Origin: Rhodopseudomonas palustris HaA2
GTDB lineage: Bacteria; Pseudomonadota; Alphaproteobacteria; Rhizobiales; Xanthobacteraceae
Length of the DNA stretch: 64,000 nt
Reading direction: 5' to 3'
Assembly: GCF_000013365.1 (NCBI RefSeq)
Contig: NC_007778.1
Coordinates: 1,860,001-1,924,000, forward strand
Positions 35,835-44,352 of the stretch are shown here, piece by piece. The notes under the pieces are model-generated. The model worked only from the letters and a program-made list of their open reading frames with translations, made no database searches and was not told the origin of the DNA. Within the stretch, counting starts at the first letter, position 1. Every line of letters begins with the position of its first letter. Both the position numbers and the translations under genes were made by a program.

Positions 35835-37331
35835 TCAGCCGAAGAAACGCTTGGCCGCATTCGGAGCGAGCGGCCACGGGTTGTCGGAATGAGGCCCCAC
35901 GGTCTGCAGGCCGTCGTTCAGAGCGATCGACGACACCGGCCGAACCTCGGCCATGTGACCGCCGAGCTCTTCGTAGTCCGACAGCCGCAGCGTGAACTCG
36001 ATCGGCGCCACGAGAGCGGGCGTCGGCACATAGCCGAAGGCGTTCTCCGGCATCTTGGTGACGTCGACCATCAGGGTGATGCCGCCGCCGGGATAGACAT
36101 AGACCGGCGCGCCGCCGCAGGTGACATAGGTCAGCGCGTCCTTCACCGAATGCGTCAGTCGCACCGGATTTTCCGTGACGCCCGCGCGCAGCGAGCCGCC
36201 GGCGCCGGCCATGAACAGCACGGTGGAGAGCGCCGGCTCGCAATTGTCCTTCACGCGCTGCGACAGGGCCGCGAGCTCCGCAGGCATCTCCTTCTGGCGG
36301 GGAGAGAGCGTTTCGTCGAGTTCGTAGTAGGCCGCGTGTTCGCCGGTGGTCGAGATGAAGTACAGCCGCAGCCCGGGCCAGGCGACCTTGCGGTCGAACG
36401 GGCCGAGGATCGACAGTGGATCGGAAATGTTGGTGCCGCCCCAGCCGGTGCCGGGCTCGGCGACCTGGAAGTAGCGGCCGGGCGTCGAACGCCGGCCCTT
36501 GATCTTGATGCCGGTGTCGGGCACGCCGAGCACCTTGCCGGCCTGGTGTTCCGACAGCACGCCGGTGATGTGATCGTCGACCACCACCACGTCGTCGACG
36601 AGGCCGAGCCATTGCTTGGCGAACATGCCGATCGTGGCGGAGCCGCAGCCGACCCGCATCCGCTCTTCCTTGACGCCGTTGACGATCGGAGGCTGCCCGG
36701 CCTGCACGACGACGGTCGAGCCGCCGTCGATGGTGAGTTCGACCGGCTTGCCGTTGCACAGATCGAGCAGGGCCTCGCAGGTGACGCGGCCTTCCTTCTT
36801 GCTGCCGCCGGTGAGGTGATGCACGCCGCCGAGCGACAGCATCTGCGAGCCGTATTCGGAGGTGGTGACGTGGCCTACCGCTTCGCCCGACGCGCGCACC
36901 GTGGATTGCTCGGGGCCGAGGAAGCGGTCGGTGTCGATCTTCACCTTGACGCCGCAATAACTGAAGATGCCCTCGGTGACGACCGTGACCATGTCGACGC
37001 CGTCGACTTCAGAGGAGACGATGAACGGCGCGGGCTTGTAGTCCGGATAGGTCGTGCCGGCGCCGATCGCGGTGACGAAGGTCTCGGGCGGCGCGATCAG
37101 TTGGCCGTCCCAGGAGCCGTCGCGGTGAAACGGAACGACGGTACCGCCGTGCGCCAGCGCGCGATCGAGCACGATGTGCGGATCGACGCGAACCAGGTCG
37201 CCGTCGTGATTGGCGTAGCGATCGCAGGCGCCGCTCATGCCGGGCTTGATGTAGCACATCACCGGACAGGCATCGCAGCGAATCTTGGCGTCGCTCGCTT
37301 TGTCCGTCCCGGGAATGGTTTCGTCGGCCAT
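35835..37331 (-). CDS. hnr: 6-hydroxynicotinate reductase homologue
   Basis: This 498-residue protein starts with a cysteine cluster (Cys19, Cys22, Cys26, Cys36) suited to an iron-sulfur centre, and has further conserved blocks EGIFSYCGVKVKIDTD and RVGCGSATIGMF. I recognise it as the family annotated 6-hydroxynicotinate reductase, which in Eubacterium barkeri uses reduced ferredoxin to turn 6-hydroxynicotinate into 1,4,5,6-tetrahydro-6-oxonicotinate. The identification is strongly supported by the divergent nicotinate hydroxylase genes and the enamidase, which catalyse the steps before and after. It is the first gene of the long minus-strand array. A probable promoter and operator lie 50-100 bases upstream. 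Confidence 0.85.
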   Translation of the reverse strand: MADETIPGTDKASDAKIRCDACPVMCYIKPGMSGACDRYANHDGDLVRVDPHIVLDRALAHGGTVVPFHRDGSWDGQLIAPPETFVTAIGAGTTYPDYKPAPFIVSSEVDGVDMVTVVTEGIFSYCGVKVKIDTDRFLGPEQSTVRASGEAVGHVTTSEYGSQMLSLGGVHHLTGGSKKEGRVTCEALLDLCNGKPVELTIDGGSTVVVQAGQPPIVNGVKEERMRVGCGSATIGMFAKQWLGLVDDVVVVDDHITGVLSEHQAGKVLGVPDTGIKIKGRRSTPGRYFQVAEPGTGWGGTNISDPLSILGPFDRKVAWPGLRLYFISTTGEHAAYYELDETLSPRQKEMPAELAALSQRVKDNCEPALSTVLFMAGAGGSLRAGVTENPVRLTHSVKDALTYVTCGGAPVYVYPGGGITLMVDVTKMPENAFGYVPTPALVAPIEFTLRLSDYEELGGHMAEVRPVSSIALNDGLQTVGPHSDNPWPLAPNAAKRFFG

Positions 37332-37381
37332 GTGGCTCTGCTCTTCGCTCCGCTCGCCGGTCCGACATTGCGTCGACCGTC

Positions 37382-37407
37382 GCAGTTTGTATGTATACTA
37401 ATGAAAA
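37382..37407 (-). promoter_or_regulatory. Nicotinate-cluster operator motif, site A, over the hnr promoter
   Basis: Read on the minus strand, this 26-bp stretch matches site C (41813-41838) at 22 of 26 positions; the shared core is GTnTACAnACAA after TTTTCATT. It overlaps a possible -10 (TTCATT, 37405-37400) placed 17 bp after TTGACT (37428-37423), 50 bp before the hnr start. A repressor-type operator is likely. Confidence 0.7.
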
Positions 37408-37482
37408 GCGGGACCCGATCCAAGTCAAGCATAAGGAATGGGCAGCGTCTGCCCAAACCATCATCGCACTGCAAAACGGCGC

Positions 37483-37512
37483 TTGACGTATTTTATTGGT
37501 GTAGAAACAATC
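37483..37512 (+). promoter_or_regulatory. Promoter and operator motif, site B, before the nicA-like gene
   Basis: TTGACG at 37483-37488 and AACAAT at 37506-37511 are spaced by 17 bp, a fair sigma-70 promoter. The stretch 37490-37512 matches site C at 19 of 23 positions, so a regulator bound here would cover the promoter. Confidence 0.65.
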
Positions 37513-37624
37513 ACGACAGCGAGGTTGCCACGAATGCAGGTATCGGACGTGCCGGGACGAACTGAGTTTGCAGTGCACACTGTCCGAACCGGTCACGTGC
37601 CGTTTGCTGCAAGGCACAATTGAC

Positions 37625-38158
37625 ATGGCGTCTTCGGCTCTTACCGGCGAACCCGTGGTGCTGACCGTCAACGGCACGACGTGCAGTGTCGATCTGCCCC
37701 GCGACACCAAGCTGATTTATGTGCTGCGCAATGATCTCGGTCTCAACGGTCCGAAGTTCGGCTGCGGGCTCGGCGAATGTGGTGCGTGCACGGTGCTGAT
37801 CGACGGCGTTGCGGCGCGCTCCTGCGTGGTGACGCTCAGAACCGTCGAGGGGCGCTCCGTCACGACGCTGGAGGGCTTGGGCGAACTCACTGCATTGCAC
37901 CCGGTGCAGGCCGCGTTCATCGCCGCGCAGGCGGCGCAGTGCGGTTACTGCCTCAACGGCATGATCATGACCACGGTGGCGTTTCTCGCGCGCAACCCGG
38001 CGCCGACGCTCGAGCAGGTGCGCGAGGCGTTGCGCTACAATCTGTGCCGCTGCGGCACCCATGTGGAAATCATGCGCGCCGTCATGGCCGCCGCCGGCGT
38101 GCGCGCGATCGAGGACGGCGTCGGCGCAGATGATGTCGCGATGAGCGCTCCGCGATGA
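37625..38158 (+). CDS. nicA: Nicotinate hydroxylase small subunit, two [2Fe-2S] clusters (NicA-like)
   Basis: This 177-residue protein has the plant-ferredoxin cluster Cys47, Cys52, Cys55, Cys67 (GCGLGECGACTVL) and the helical-domain cluster Cys106, Cys109, Cys141, Cys143 (CGYC, CRCG). It passes electrons from the molybdenum site to the haem-bearing large subunit. As in Pseudomonas putida NicAB, it would hydroxylate nicotinate at C6 with water as oxygen source. The ATG at 37625 is chosen; a TTG at 37568 in the same frame has little support. Its stop overlaps the start of the large-subunit gene. Confidence 0.87.
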   Translation: MASSALTGEPVVLTVNGTTCSVDLPRDTKLIYVLRNDLGLNGPKFGCGLGECGACTVLIDGVAARSCVVTLRTVEGRSVTTLEGLGELTALHPVQAAFIAAQAAQCGYCLNGMIMTTVAFLARNPAPTLEQVREALRYNLCRCGTHVEIMRAVMAAAGVRAIEDGVGADDVAMSAPR

Positions 38159-41100
38159 GTGAACCGACGCCGGCGCCGAAGGACCTGCTTGCTCGCACGG
38201 GCACGCTTGCCGTGTTGCGGCCGTCGCAGCACGTCAAGGGCCTGGTGCCGACGGCGCCGCCGCCGGAAGGCGCGCTCGACCTGTTCCTGTTTCTCGACGA
38301 TTCGGGTCGGGTGCTCGCCTTCAACGGCCATGTCGATCTCGGCACCGGCATCCGCACCGCGCTGGCGCAGATCGTGGCGGAAGAACTCGACGTGTCGTTC
38401 GCCGCCGTCACCATGGTGCTCGGCCACACCTCCGGCACGCCGAACCAGGGCGCAACCATCGCCAGCGACAGCATCCAGGTCTCGGCGCTGCCGCTGCGCA
38501 ACGCTGCGGCGCAGGCGCGGCATCATCTGATCGCCCTGGCCGCGGCAGAACTCGAACTGCCGCCGAACGATCTGGCCGTCACCGACGGCGTCGTGCATCC
38601 GCGCGGCGGCGCCAATATCGGCGTGTCCTATGCGTCGTTGCTGCAGGGCCGCACCGACCGGCTGTTGCTCGCCGAGGGTGTGGCGGTGAAGCCGGTGGCC
38701 GAGCATCGCATCGTCGGTCAGCGCATCGCGCGCTCGGATATTCCGGCCAAGGCGACCGGCGACTTCGTCTATGTGCACGACGTGCGCGTCCCCGGCATGT
38801 TGCACGGCCGCGTGGTGCGGCCGCCTTATGCCGGAATCGATGCCGGCGACTTCATCGGCGCCAGCCTGATCGGCGTCGACGAAACCTCCGTCGCGCATAT
38901 TCCGGGTGTGGTCGCGGTCATCAGCATGGGCGACTTCGTCGGCGTCGTCGCCGAGCGCGAGGAGCAGGCGGCCGAAGCCGCGCGCGTGTTGAAGGTGGAA
39001 TGGAAGCCGCCGCCGCCGCTGCCGGATCTCGATGATCTTGCCACGGCGCTGCGCGCCAACCCGGCGACCACGCGGACGCTGCACGACAAAGGCGACGTCG
39101 ATCGCGCCCGCGCCGACGCCGCGGTGCCGATGGACCGCAGCTATGTCTGGCCGTATCAGATGCACGGCTCGATCGGCCCGTCCTGCGCGGTGGCGGACGT
39201 CCGCGACGGCGCCGCCACGATCTGGTCCGGCACGCAGAATCCCTATCCGCTGCGGCTCGATCTCTCGGTGCTGCTCGGCATCCCCGAGTCCGATATCGAG
39301 GTGCTGCGGTTTGAAGCTGCCGGCTGCTACGGCCGCAACTGCGCCGACGACGTTTCTGCGGATGCGGCGCTGCTGTCGCGCGCGGTGGGGCGGCCTGTCC
39401 GCGTCCAACTGACCCGCGAGCAGGAGCACGCCTGGGAGCCGAAGGGCGCGGCGCAACTGATGGAGATTTCCGGCGGGCTGAACGCCGACGGCAGCCCGGC
39501 CGCGTATGATTTCGCCACGCGCTATCCGTCGAATGCGGCGACGACGCTGGCGCTGCTGCTGACCGGGCGCGTGCCGGCGAACAATCCGGTGTTCGAGATG
39601 GGCGATCGCACCGCGATCCCGCCTTACGCCTACGACAACATCCGCGTTAAGGTGCACGACATGGCGCCGATCGTGCGCGCGGCGTGGCTGCGTGGCGTCT
39701 CGGCGCTGCCGAATTCGTTCGCGCATGAGAGCTATATCGACGAACTCGCCGCCGCGGCCGGGGTCGATCCGGTTGAGTATCGGCTGCGCTATCTGCACGA
39801 CCCGCGCGCGGTCGATCTGGTCAAGGAAGTCGCCGCGCGCGCCGGCTGGGCGCATCGCACCGGCCCGCGCCAGGAAGTCGTCGATGGCGACGTCGTGCGC
39901 GGGCAGGGCATCGCCTATGCGCTGTACGTCCACTCCAAATTCCCCGGCTACGGCGCGGCGTGGTCGGCGTGGGTCGCCGATGTCGAGGTCAACAAGGCGA
40001 CCGGCGACGTCGCGGTGAAGCGCGTCGTGGTCGGTCAGGATTCCGGGCTGATGATCAATCCCGCCGGGATCGAGCATCAGATCCACGGCAACGTCATTCA
40101 ATCGACCAGCCGCGTGCTGAAGGAACAGGTGAGCTTCACCGGCACCGCGGTGGCCGACAAGGAATGGGGCGCGTACCCGATCCTCACCTTCCCGGACGTG
40201 CCGGTCATCAACGTCGTGCTGATGCCGCGCCCGAACGATCCGCCGCTCGGCAGCGGCGAATCCGCCTCGGTACCGTCGGCGGCGGCGATCGCCAATGCGA
40301 TCTTCGATGCCACCGGGGTGCGGCTGCGCGAGCCGCCATTCACGCCGGAGCGGGTGCGGGCCGCGCTGGGCCATCCGATGCTGCCGCCGCCGCCCGCGCC
40401 TGCGCCGAAGAAGCGGTCGTGGTTGGCGCTGGCCGGCGCGGCGCTGGTCGGCGCGCTCGGCATGGCGACGGTGGCGCTGCCGATCCGCGGTGCCATTGCG
40501 CCGATCGCGCCGCCCGATCCGGCGAGCTTCTCCGCCGAGATGATCTCGCGCGGACGGCAGCTCGCCGCGCTCGGCGGCTGCGCGGTGTGCCACACCGAGA
40601 TCGGCGGCGCGACCAATGCGGGCGGCCGCCCGGTCGAGACTCCGTTCGGCACGGTGTACTCCACCAACCTCACGCCAGATCCGGAAACCGGCATCGGCCG
40701 CTGGTCCTACGCGGCGTTCGAGCGCGCGATGCGCGAGGGCATCGCCCGCGACGGGCGCCATCTCTATCCGGCGTTTCCCTACGCCTCGTTCACACGCACG
40801 AGCGATATCGATCTGCAGGCGCTGTACGCCTATCTGATGACGCAGACGCCGGTGAAGGCGCCGACGCCCGAGGCGCGGATGGCGTTTCCGTTCAATCTCC
40901 GGCCGCTGATGGCCGGCTGGAATGCGCTGTTTCTGCGCACCGGCCAGATGCAGGCCGACCCCGTCAAAGCGCCGCAATGGAATCGCGGCGCGTATCTGGT
41001 CGAGAGCCTCGGCCATTGCGGCGCCTGCCACACGCCGCGCAATGCACTCGGTGCCGAACAGGCGCGGACCGCGTATCTCAGTGGCGGCGTCGTCGACGGC

Positions 41101-41706
41101 TGGCACGCCCCGGCGCTGAACGCGCTCTCCAGTGCGCCGATTCCGTGGACGGAGGCCGAGCTGTTCTCTTATCTGCGCACCGGGTTCTCGCAGTTCCACG
41201 GCACGGCGGCCGGGCCGATGGCGCCGGTGGTGGAGCAACTCGCCGCGCTGCCGGATGCCGACATCCGCGCCATGGCGACCTATCTGGCGTCGTTCGCGCC
41301 GCCGGCCGACGAGGCGCCCGCCGCCCGCGCCGCCGCGCTGCAGGCCGCGGCGACGGCGACGCTGCGGCCGCTGGATTCGCTCGGCGGCAGGCTCTACGAG
41401 GGCGCCTGCGCCTCCTGCCACAGCGACGACGGGCCGACCCTGTTCGGCGTGCGCCCGGCGCTGGCGCTCAACACCAACGTTCACGCCGCGGACCCCGACA
41501 ATCTGATTAGGGTCATTCTAGACGGAATACCTAGTCCGGCGGCGGCCGAACTGGGGGATATGCCCGGGTTCCGCCACAGTTTCGACGATAACCAGATCGC
41601 GGCGCTGGTGACTTATCTCCGCGCCTCCTTCGCCCCCCAGGCGCCCGCCTGGGGCGGCGTGGAACAAACGGTGGCGCGCCTGCGCGCCCACCGAGGCTCC
41701 CACTGA
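38155..41706 (+). CDS. nicB: Nicotinate hydroxylase large subunit: molybdopterin domain fused to tri-haem cytochrome c (NicB-like)
   Basis: The 1,183-residue chain, near the length of Pseudomonas putida NicB, has an N-terminal xanthine-dehydrogenase-type molybdopterin region (residues about 30-740) with the catalytic glutamate in GSGES (Glu702). A membrane segment follows (about 756-778), then a cytochrome c domain with three CxxCH haem sites at Cys809 (CAVCH), Cys955 (CGACH) and Cys1085 (CASCH). Electrons from C6 hydroxylation of nicotinate would leave through the haems to the respiratory chain. This layout separates it from the FAD-linked anaerobic enzyme. Other N-heterocycle hydroxylases (for example isoquinoline) share the fold, but the reductase and enamidase neighbours favour nicotinate. 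Confidence 0.87.
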   Translation: MSEPTPAPKDLLARTGTLAVLRPSQHVKGLVPTAPPPEGALDLFLFLDDSGRVLAFNGHVDLGTGIRTALAQIVAEELDVSFAAVTMVLGHTSGTPNQGATIASDSIQVSALPLRNAAAQARHHLIALAAAELELPPNDLAVTDGVVHPRGGANIGVSYASLLQGRTDRLLLAEGVAVKPVAEHRIVGQRIARSDIPAKATGDFVYVHDVRVPGMLHGRVVRPPYAGIDAGDFIGASLIGVDETSVAHIPGVVAVISMGDFVGVVAEREEQAAEAARVLKVEWKPPPPLPDLDDLATALRANPATTRTLHDKGDVDRARADAAVPMDRSYVWPYQMHGSIGPSCAVADVRDGAATIWSGTQNPYPLRLDLSVLLGIPESDIEVLRFEAAGCYGRNCADDVSADAALLSRAVGRPVRVQLTREQEHAWEPKGAAQLMEISGGLNADGSPAAYDFATRYPSNAATTLALLLTGRVPANNPVFEMGDRTAIPPYAYDNIRVKVHDMAPIVRAAWLRGVSALPNSFAHESYIDELAAAAGVDPVEYRLRYLHDPRAVDLVKEVAARAGWAHRTGPRQEVVDGDVVRGQGIAYALYVHSKFPGYGAAWSAWVADVEVNKATGDVAVKRVVVGQDSGLMINPAGIEHQIHGNVIQSTSRVLKEQVSFTGTAVADKEWGAYPILTFPDVPVINVVLMPRPNDPPLGSGESASVPSAAAIANAIFDATGVRLREPPFTPERVRAALGHPMLPPPPAPAPKKRSWLALAGAALVGALGMATVALPIRGAIAPIAPPDPASFSAEMISRGRQLAALGGCAVCHTEIGGATNAGGRPVETPFGTVYSTNLTPDPETGIGRWSYAAFERAMREGIARDGRHLYPAFPYASFTRTSDIDLQALYAYLMTQTPVKAPTPEARMAFPFNLRPLMAGWNALFLRTGQMQADPVKAPQWNRGAYLVESLGHCGACHTPRNALGAEQARTAYLSGGVVDGWHAPALNALSSAPIPWTEAELFSYLRTGFSQFHGTAAGPMAPVVEQLAALPDADIRAMATYLASFAPPADEAPAARAAALQAAATATLRPLDSLGGRLYEGACASCHSDDGPTLFGVRPALALNTNVHAADPDNLIRVILDGIPSPAAAELGDMPGFRHSFDDNQIAALVTYLRASFAPQAPAWGGVEQTVARLRAHRGSH

Positions 41707-41786
41707 TCGTCGTCTTTCCCTTCAGGTTGCCCGATAAATCGGCGCGATGTGCCTGAAATGTCCGCGCGGCACGGGCGCTCGCCGCG

Positions 41787-41838
41787 TTGACAGGGGGCGG
41801 GCTGCGATCCTATTTTCATTCGTGTACAAACAATCTGC
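41787..41838 (+). promoter_or_regulatory. Promoter and operator motif, site C, before the ferredoxin-NADP reductase gene
   Basis: TTGACA at 41787-41792 and TATTTT at 41811-41816, spaced by 18 bp, form a good sigma-70 promoter. The operator-like stretch 41813-41838 starts within the -10 and resembles sites A and B. It lies 74 bp before the GTG start. Confidence 0.7.
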
Positions 41839-41912
41839 CGCCCGCTGGCGCCCCGTCTCGTTTCTCGCGCGTCCGCGTTCGGCCGATCAAACACCAACTC
41901 CGGAGTTCTCCC

Positions 41913-42686
41913 GTGAGCAATCTGATGGAAGAGCGCGTTCTCTCCGTTCGCCACTGGACCGATCGTCTGTTCAGCTTCACCACCACCCGCGAGGCCGGCT
42001 TCCGGTTCAGGAACGGTGAATTCACCATGGCCGGCATCAGGGTCGACGGCCGCCCGCTGCTGCGCGCCTATTCGGTGGCGAGCCCGAACTACGAAGAGAC
42101 GCTGGAGTTCTATTCGATCAAGGTGCCGAACGGGCCGCTGACCTCGCGCCTGCAGCATCTCAAGGAAGGCGACACCATCATCGTCGGACGCAAGGCGACC
42201 GGGACCCTGGTGATCGACAATCTGCGTCCGGGCGCGACGCTGTATCTGCTCGCGACCGGCACCGGGCTCGCTCCGTTCCTGTCGATCATCCGCGATCCCG
42301 AGACCTACGAGCGGTTCGAGAAGATCGTGCTGGTGCACGGCTGCCGGCAGGTGGCCGAGCTGGCCTACGGCGAGTCGATGGTGGCTGCGCTGCAGGACCA
42401 CGAGTTCCTCGGCGACGACGTCAAGGCCAAGCTGATCTACTACCCGACCGTCACCCGCGAGCCGTTCCGTCATCAGGGACGGATCTCGAAACTGATGGAC
42501 AGCGGTCAGCTCTACAGCGACATCGGCCTGCCGCCGCTCGACAAGTCGCGCGATCGCGTGATGCTGTGCGGCTCCACGCTGATGATGGGGGATTTGAAGA
42601 GCCGTCTGGCCGAGCTCGGCTTCGAGGAAGGCAACCACGGCGAGGCCGGCGACTTCGTGCTCGAGAAATCCTTCGCCGAACGCTGA
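41913..42686 (+). CDS. fpr: Ferredoxin-NADP(+) reductase
   Basis: The 257-residue FAD enzyme has the flavin-binding segment RAYSVAS, the nucleotide-binding GTGLAPFLSIIRD and the C-terminal tail ending EKSFAER typical of bacterial subclass I Fpr. It moves electrons between NADPH and ferredoxin. The GTG at 41913 has GGAG at 41902-41905; this start gives the usual family length. It sits between the nicotinate hydroxylase and enamidase genes and shares their putative operator. I infer that it supplies reduced ferredoxin for 6-hydroxynicotinate reductase. A general oxidative-stress role is the alternative. Confidence 0.92.
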   Translation: MSNLMEERVLSVRHWTDRLFSFTTTREAGFRFRNGEFTMAGIRVDGRPLLRAYSVASPNYEETLEFYSIKVPNGPLTSRLQHLKEGDTIIVGRKATGTLVIDNLRPGATLYLLATGTGLAPFLSIIRDPETYERFEKIVLVHGCRQVAELAYGESMVAALQDHEFLGDDVKAKLIYYPTVTREPFRHQGRISKLMDSGQLYSDIGLPPLDKSRDRVMLCGSTLMMGDLKSRLAELGFEEGNHGEAGDFVLEKSFAER

Positions 42687-42743
42687 GTGATTTCGGCGAC
42701 ACGACGTCAAAGCTGTTTTCAAGCGCCGTGCAGCCGCCTACAA

Positions 42744-42763
42744 TTCGTTAGCTTGCAAACGAA
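42744..42763. promoter_or_regulatory. Inverted repeat upstream of the enamidase gene
   Basis: TTCGTT and AACGAA flank an 8-bp spacer, 29 bp before the start codon. It shares ATTCGT and CAAAC with site C but differs in spacing, so it may be a variant of the same operator or a separate one. Confidence 0.4.
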
Positions 42764-42792
42764 CGAGCCCACCTTATTCGGAGAAGTCAGAC

Positions 42793-43989
42793 ATGGCTCA
42801 CGACGCCGCCGCGCCCACGGGACCGACCAAGCTCGTCATTCGCAACATCGGCCTCTTGATCAGCGGTGACCTCGACAAGCCGATCCTCGATGCCGACACC
42901 ATCGTTGCGGAGAACGGCAAGATCTCCGCGATCGGTCGGCTGAAGGACGTCGACACCGAAGGCGCGACCACCACCGTCGATGCGGGTGGCGCTGCGGTCA
43001 CCCCGGGCCTGATCGACAGCCACGTCCATCCGGTGGCGGGCGACTGGACGCCGCGGCAGAGCCAACTCAACTGGATCGACTCCTCGCTGCACGGCGGCGT
43101 CACCACCATGATCTCGGCCGGCGAGGTGCACTATCCCGGCCGGCCGCGCGACGTCATCGGCATCAAGGCGCTGGCGATCACCGCGCAGCGCAGCTTCTCC
43201 GCCTTCCGCGCCAGCGGCGTGAAGGTCCATGCCGGCGCTCCGGTGATCGAGCACGAGATGGAAGAGAACGACTTCAAGGAACTCGCCGCGGCCGGCGTCA
43301 AGCTGCTCGGCGAGATTGGGCTCGGCGGCGTCAAGGACGGACCGACCGCGAAGAAGATGGTGGCGTGGGCGCGCAAATACGGCATCCAGTCCACCATCCA
43401 CACCGGCGGCCCGTCCATCGCGGGCTCCGGGCTGATCGACAAGGACGTGGTGCTGGAAGCCGGCACCGACGTGATCGGCCACATCAACGGCGGCCACACC
43501 GCGCTGCCCGACGGGCAGATCCGCTGCATCTGCGAGGGCTGCAAGGCCGGGCTCGAGCTGGTCCATAACGGCAACGAGCGCTCGGCGCTGTACACGCTGC
43601 GGATCGCGCGCGAGATGGGCGATCTCCATCGCGTCATTCTCGGCACCGACGGCCCGGCCGGCTCCGGTGTCCAGCCGCTCGGCATCCTGCGGATGATTTC
43701 GCTGTTGTCGTCGCTCGGCGATCTTCCCGCCGAACAGGCGTTCTGCCTCGCCACCGGCAACACCGCGCGGATGCGCGATCTCGACTGCGGCCTGATCGAG
43801 GTCGGCCGCGTCGCCGATTTCGTGATCATGGACGCGGCCCAGCACTCGGCCAGTTCGTCGCTGCTGGAAAGCGTCCGCCTCGGCGATCTGCCGGGCATCG
43901 GCATGACCATCATCGACGGCATCGTGCGCAGCGAACGCTCCCGCAACACCCCGCCGGCGACGCGACTGCCGAGCATCGTCAAGGCCTGA
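42793..43989 (+). CDS. ena: Enamidase (cyclic amidohydrolase of nicotinate catabolism)
   Basis: The 398-residue protein is a metal-dependent amidohydrolase with the ligand pair His77-X-His79 (DSHVHP) and blocks that I recall from Eubacterium barkeri enamidase: LHGGVTTMISAG, PGRPRDVIGIKALAIT, HINGG and SRNTPPA near the end. That enzyme opens the ring of 1,4,5,6-tetrahydro-6-oxonicotinate to 2-formylglutarate with release of ammonia. GGAGAA lies nine bases before the ATG. Genes for the later steps from 2-formylglutarate are not seen in the window. The hnr and nicAB neighbours make the assignment stronger than sequence resemblance alone. Confidence 0.85.
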   Translation: MAHDAAAPTGPTKLVIRNIGLLISGDLDKPILDADTIVAENGKISAIGRLKDVDTEGATTTVDAGGAAVTPGLIDSHVHPVAGDWTPRQSQLNWIDSSLHGGVTTMISAGEVHYPGRPRDVIGIKALAITAQRSFSAFRASGVKVHAGAPVIEHEMEENDFKELAAAGVKLLGEIGLGGVKDGPTAKKMVAWARKYGIQSTIHTGGPSIAGSGLIDKDVVLEAGTDVIGHINGGHTALPDGQIRCICEGCKAGLELVHNGNERSALYTLRIAREMGDLHRVILGTDGPAGSGVQPLGILRMISLLSSLGDLPAEQAFCLATGNTARMRDLDCGLIEVGRVADFVIMDAAQHSASSSLLESVRLGDLPGIGMTIIDGIVRSERSRNTPPATRLPSIVKA

Positions 43990-44143
43990 CGCGCCGCTTC
44001 CGCATCGCCGCGGCGCGACGGCGGGCGGAGTTGATCGTTCGGCGGTGTTTCTGCTCTAAGTCCGGGCCGGTGGCCGAGACCGGCCGGGCCGTGGCAGGCC
44101 TGCTGACCGGGGCGCGGGACCGAACGTCGTTGGAGTGCATCGC

Positions 44144-44278
44144 TTGAAATCGCTCGGCATCATCGTTCTGTTTGCGCTGGCCGTGTTCGCCTATGGCTTG
44201 TACACGGACATCACGATGACGCGCTGCGTCCGCGGCACGGTCACGGCGATGCTGGGCCTGTGCGCCAAGGGCGACTGA
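44144..44278 (+). CDS. Short membrane peptide with a TTG start
   Basis: This 44-residue product starts at TTG with GGAG at 44132-44135, eight bases upstream. Residues about 3-20 form one hydrophobic helix (LGIIVLFALAVFAYG), followed by a short tail with two cysteines (TRCVRG and GLCAKG). No family is recognised. It lies 75 bases before the DUF3095 gene and could be co-transcribed with it. The 154 bases between it and the enamidase gene show no other feature. It could be a chance frame, but the ribosome site and clean membrane pattern support it. Confidence 0.5.
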   Translation: MKSLGIIVLFALAVFAYGLYTDITMTRCVRGTVTAMLGLCAKGD

Positions 44279-44352
44279 TACTGCCGCGCCTGCAACCTCG
44301 GGCGATGACCGCCGTATCTGCTCTGGCGATCGACCGGGAGAGGTCTGCGACG

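Noticed and set aside
38035-41484. 1,149-codon antisense frame opposite the nicB-like gene
   Set aside because: Arg/His-rich low-information sequence; the plus strand has clear molybdopterin and CxxCH motifs.
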